The notes below the pieces were generated by a model. The model was not told the DNA's origin, made no database searches, and saw only the letters and a program-made list of their open reading frames with translations. Shown piece after piece: positions 61,450-64,000 of a stretch of DNA of 64,000 nt. The translations under genes were made by a program, and so were the position numbers. Source of the stretch: Bordetella parapertussis (GTDB lineage: Bacteria > Pseudomonadota > Gammaproteobacteria > Burkholderiales > SG8-39); the NCBI GenBank assembly GCA_945862265.1, contig CAMAXP010000013.1, positions 1 through 64,000 on the forward strand, written 5' to 3'. Every line of letters starts with the position of its first letter. Position 1 is the first letter of the stretch.

Positions 61450-61454
61450 GGCGG

Positions 61455-62426
61455 CTAGCGGTTCCCGCGCCGGTCCCAGACCTCGGGGTTGACCAAATTG
61501 AGGGGTTTTTCGCCTTTCAGGATCCGCACGGTCTCGCGCGCTGCGATCTCGCTCATGCGTTCCACCGCCTCGACCGTCAGCCCGGCCTGGTGAGGCGTGA
61601 GAACGACGTTGTCGAGCTGCATCAGCGGATGGTCCATGGCGAGCGGCTGCTTGTCGAACACGTCGAGGGCTGCGCCGCGGATGCTGCGGGCCTGCAGCGC
61701 CGCGGTGATCGCCGTCTCGTCCACCACGGGGCCGCGCGCGACGTTCACCAGCACGGCGTTCGTCTTCATGCTTGCTATCCGTACCTTGCTTGCAAGCCCC
61801 TTGGTCTCGGCCGTGAGCGGACACGCGAGCACCACGAAGTCGCTCTGTGCGAAAAGCTCGTCGAGCGACACCCCGGTGACTTCCTTGGGCAGGTTCGCCG
61901 CCGTGCGTTGGTAGCCGATGGCTTTCATGCCGAAGCCGTGGTGGCAGATCTTCATCACGATTTTGCCGATCGCGCCCACGCCGACGATGCCGACCGTCTT
62001 GCCGGAGAGTTCGATACTGCTGTCCGAAATTACACGCGCCGTGTCCCAGCCCTTGGTCCGGATGAGCGCGTCCATGCGGTGCGTGCCGCGCGCCAGCATC
62101 AGCATCGTGGTGACCACGTGTTCGGCCACCGTCTGGGCGTTGACGCCCGGCACGTTGGCCACGGGGATGCCGAGCTTGGTGGCGGACTCCATCGGGATCA
62201 GGTCCACGCCCGCGCCGTGGCGCACCACGCCCTTCAGGCGATTCGGGCGTTCGAACAGGTCGTCGGGGAGTTTCGCGCGCACCACCAGCACGTCGCAGTC
62301 GCCGATCAGGCTGCGCATGGTGTCAAAGCCTGGGTCGGGCGCGATCACGAGCTCGGCCACTTCGCGGATGATGTTTTCGCCGACGGGAACCGACGGGTTG
62401 GTGAGTACGACCTTGGGACGCGACAT
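61455..62426 (-). CDS. D-isomer 2-hydroxyacid dehydrogenase
   Basis: A 323-residue NAD-dependent enzyme. The dinucleotide fold is GIVGVGAIGKIVMK (near 150). The catalytic Arg is in NVARGPVVDE, Glu follows in the DVFDKQPL area and His is in LTPHQAG. It resembles the phosphoglycerate dehydrogenase/hydroxypyruvate reductase group but lacks the ACT domain. The ATG at 62426 fits the usual N-terminus, and an upstream GTG would overlap the amidase stop. It lies 8 bases after the amidase gene and 5 before the OYE gene. Confidence 0.91.
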   Translation of the reverse strand: MSRPKVVLTNPSVPVGENIIREVAELVIAPDPGFDTMRSLIGDCDVLVVRAKLPDDLFERPNRLKGVVRHGAGVDLIPMESATKLGIPVANVPGVNAQTVAEHVVTTMLMLARGTHRMDALIRTKGWDTARVISDSSIELSGKTVGIVGVGAIGKIVMKICHHGFGMKAIGYQRTAANLPKEVTGVSLDELFAQSDFVVLACPLTAETKGLASKVRIASMKTNAVLVNVARGPVVDETAITAALQARSIRGAALDVFDKQPLAMDHPLMQLDNVVLTPHQAGLTVEAVERMSEIAARETVRILKGEKPLNLVNPEVWDRRGNR

Positions 62427-62434
62427 GGTGGGGA

Positions 62435-63844
62435 TCACTTCTTCAGTGTGGAAAGATCAGGGGAGAGGAGCGGGGACAGCGATTCGAACGCGCGCGCTGC
62501 ACGGAGCACCAGCGCATCGGAGTAACGCGGGCCGACGATTTGCAGGCCGACCGGCAGGCCCTCGGAAGTCAGTCCGCAAGGCACAGTGGCCGCGGGCTGT
62601 TGCGTGAGGTTGAACGGATACGAGAACGGCGCCCAGTCGGTCCAGCGCTTTTGCTTCAGCGGATCGGCGACCTCCTGTCCGGCCTCGAAGGCGGCCAGGG
62701 GCAGGGTCGGCGTGAGCAGCAGGTCGTAGGTCTGGTGGAACAACTGCATGTGCAGGCCGAGCGCGCCGCGCTTCTGGGCGGCCGCGAGGATGTCCATTGC
62801 GCTGAAAGCCGAACCCTGGCGCGCAGTGTCCACGAGACCCGGGTCGATCAGCTCGTGCTTTTCTGCGGCGATGGTCGACAGCAGGTAGGCCGCGCCCGGG
62901 AACCAGTGCTTGGAGAAGGTCTCGCCGGTATTCTCGAAACCGGGATCTTTTTCCTCGACGATGGCGCCGAGTTCTGCAAAGCGCAGCGCGGCCTGCTTCA
63001 CGATCGCGGCGATTTCGGGATCGACGTTCGCATACCCGAGCGTCGCGCTGTAGGCGATGCGCAGGCCGCGCACGCCGTCGTTCAGCCCGATCCGGTAGTC
63101 GCGCGGATCGTGCGGCAGCTGGTGCCAGTCGCGCGCGTCGGGCAGGGACAGCACGTTCATCAGGAGCGCAGAGTCGGCGACCGTGCGCGACATCGGCCCG
63201 ACGTGCGCCACCGTCCCGAAAGGCGAGAGCGGCCACGCCGGCACGCGCCCGAACGTGGGCTTGAGCCCGAACAGGCCGGTAAACGCGCAGGGCATGCGGA
63301 TCGAGCCGCCGCCGTCGGTGCCCACCGTCAACGGGCCCATGCCCGAGGCGAGGGCCGCGGCGCTGCCGCCCGAGGAACCGCCCGGGGTCTTCGCCGGGTT
63401 CCACGGGTTGCGCGTGATCCCGGTGAGCGGGTTGTCGGTCACGCCCTTCCATCCGAATTCGGGCGTGGTGGTCTTGCCGAAGAGCACCGCACCGTGTTCG
63501 CGCAGGCGCGCCACGGCGGGAGCGTCGTCGTTCCACGGCCCCTTGGGGTCGATGGTCTTCGAGCCGCGCAGCGTGGGCCAGCCTTTTGTGTACAGCAGGT
63601 CCTTGATCGAGGTCGGCACGCCGTCCACCAGCCCGCGCGGCTCACCCTTCATCCAGCGGGCCTCGGACTCGCGTGCATTCGCGAGCGCAGACTCCGGGTC
63701 GAGGAAGCAGAAGCAGTTGAGCACCGGGTTCAGCGCTTCGACGCGGGAGAGGACGGCCCGCGTGGCTTCCACGGGCGAGAGGCGTTTTGCGCGGTAGGCC
63801 GCGAGCAGTTCGGTTGCGGAGAGGTCTGCGGGATCGGTGGCCAT
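62435..63844 (-). CDS. Amidase signature family amidase
   Basis: A 469-residue amidase. The catalytic Lys is in GVPTSIKDLLYT, the cis-Ser in [12 protein letters not shown] and the nucleophile in GTDGGGSIRMP. The ATG at 63844 has GAGGA 7 bases upstream, so a longer frame is rejected. It heads the minus-strand operon with the dehydrogenase and the OYE reductase. TAGAAT at 63875-63870 could be its -10 box. It is divergent from another exported protein gene. Confidence 0.91.
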   Translation of the reverse strand: MATDPADLSATELLAAYRAKRLSPVEATRAVLSRVEALNPVLNCFCFLDPESALANARESEARWMKGEPRGLVDGVPTSIKDLLYTKGWPTLRGSKTIDPKGPWNDDAPAVARLREHGAVLFGKTTTPEFGWKGVTDNPLTGITRNPWNPAKTPGGSSGGSAAALASGMGPLTVGTDGGGSIRMPCAFTGLFGLKPTFGRVPAWPLSPFGTVAHVGPMSRTVADSALLMNVLSLPDARDWHQLPHDPRDYRIGLNDGVRGLRIAYSATLGYANVDPEIAAIVKQAALRFAELGAIVEEKDPGFENTGETFSKHWFPGAAYLLSTIAAEKHELIDPGLVDTARQGSAFSAMDILAAAQKRGALGLHMQLFHQTYDLLLTPTLPLAAFEAGQEVADPLKQKRWTDWAPFSYPFNLTQQPAATVPCGLTSEGLPVGLQIVGPRYSDALVLRAARAFESLSPLLSPDLSTLKK

Positions 63845-63932
63845 TCGTGGTCCTCGTTTCGACATCCGCATTCTACGCGGAGGGCTGCGGGCTTAGACTG
63901 CGCGTTCGAACGATAAAAACAAGGAGACACCG

Positions 63933-64000
63933 ATGCGCCTTGCCGCACAATTCCTGGGCCTTGCCCTGTTTGCCCTCCCGGCCCTGGTGGCTGCGCAGGC
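63933..64000 (+). CDS. Exported protein, N-terminus only (probably a Bug receptor)
   Basis: An ATG with AAGGAGA 6 bases upstream opens a frame that runs off the window after 22 codons. The residues (MRLAAQFLGLALFALPALVA, then AQ) are a classical signal peptide with an Ala-x-Ala type end. Receptors of the Bug family have such leaders and are common here next to amidases, so this is the likely identity. That is an inference from context only. Confidence 0.6.
   Translation, partial: MRLAAQFLGLALFALPALVAAQ

Overview
This is a gene-dense, GC-rich stretch that reads as chromosomal DNA of a Burkholderiales-like betaproteobacterium. The main reasons are the many Bug-type (tripartite tricarboxylate transporter, TTT) periplasmic receptors, the repeated CaiB/BaiF-type CoA-transferases, the xanthine-dehydrogenase-type molybdoenzymes, the UbiD decarboxylase and a protocatechuate dioxygenase. 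This combination is typical of soil or water bacteria that degrade aromatic and organic acids. No rRNA, tRNA, CRISPR array or prophage was seen. The placement is inferred from gene content only.

Layout. 1-141: tail of an IS30-type transposase cut by the window edge. 169-1491 (minus): TfoX-like protein, methyltransferase and a 52-residue ORF. 1651-2811: DUF3095 protein. 2833-4805 (minus): membrane protein and both protocatechuate 3,4-dioxygenase subunits (pcaG, pcaH), divergent from a DMT exporter. 5754-9191: CHASE2 histidine kinase facing a LysM-FecR protein. 9381-15087: UbiD decarboxylase, a Phd/PIN toxin-antitoxin pair, then a CoA-transferase/enoyl-CoA hydratase/acyl-CoA ligase operon. 15101-16579 (minus): membrane PAS-EAL protein with a degenerate EAL site.

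16829-22392: operon of M20 peptidase, stand-alone molybdopterin subunit, Bug receptor and a dihydroxyphthalate-decarboxylase-like protein. 22397-23751 (minus): Bug receptor and RidA. 24019-32669: peptide-type ABC importer interrupted by an AtzG/AtzE/HpxZ amidase cassette, then an MFS transporter. 32671-37571 (minus): complete three-subunit molybdenum hydroxylase and a metallohydrolase, divergent from an acyl-CoA dehydrogenase. 38795-43406 (minus): complete branched-chain-type ABC importer.

43527-46308: VOC protein, divergent maleylacetate reductase, and a response-regulator/metallo-beta-lactamase fusion. 46348-51050 (minus): Bug receptor, MATE pump, DJ-1/PfpI protein and acyl-CoA synthetase. 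51146-57662: two more Bug receptors, two CoA-transferases, a small monooxygenase-fold protein and a D-aminoacylase-like enzyme. 57706-60289: SDR remnant, hybrid histidine kinase and Hpt protein, bounded by two related GTAC-triplet repeats. 60301-63844 (minus): OYE-type reductase, 2-hydroxyacid dehydrogenase and amidase. 63933-64000: start of another exported protein.

How the genes work together. The window is a string of short catabolic units, each pairing an uptake component (Bug receptor or ABC system) with ring or side-chain enzymes and CoA activation. Interspersed are sensory proteins: the CHASE2 kinase, the EAL protein, the hybrid kinase with its Hpt partner, and the REC-MBL fusion. Several genes have a -10-like hexamer only 6-7 bases before the start codon, which suggests leaderless mRNAs. 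Substrates named here are inferences from family and context.
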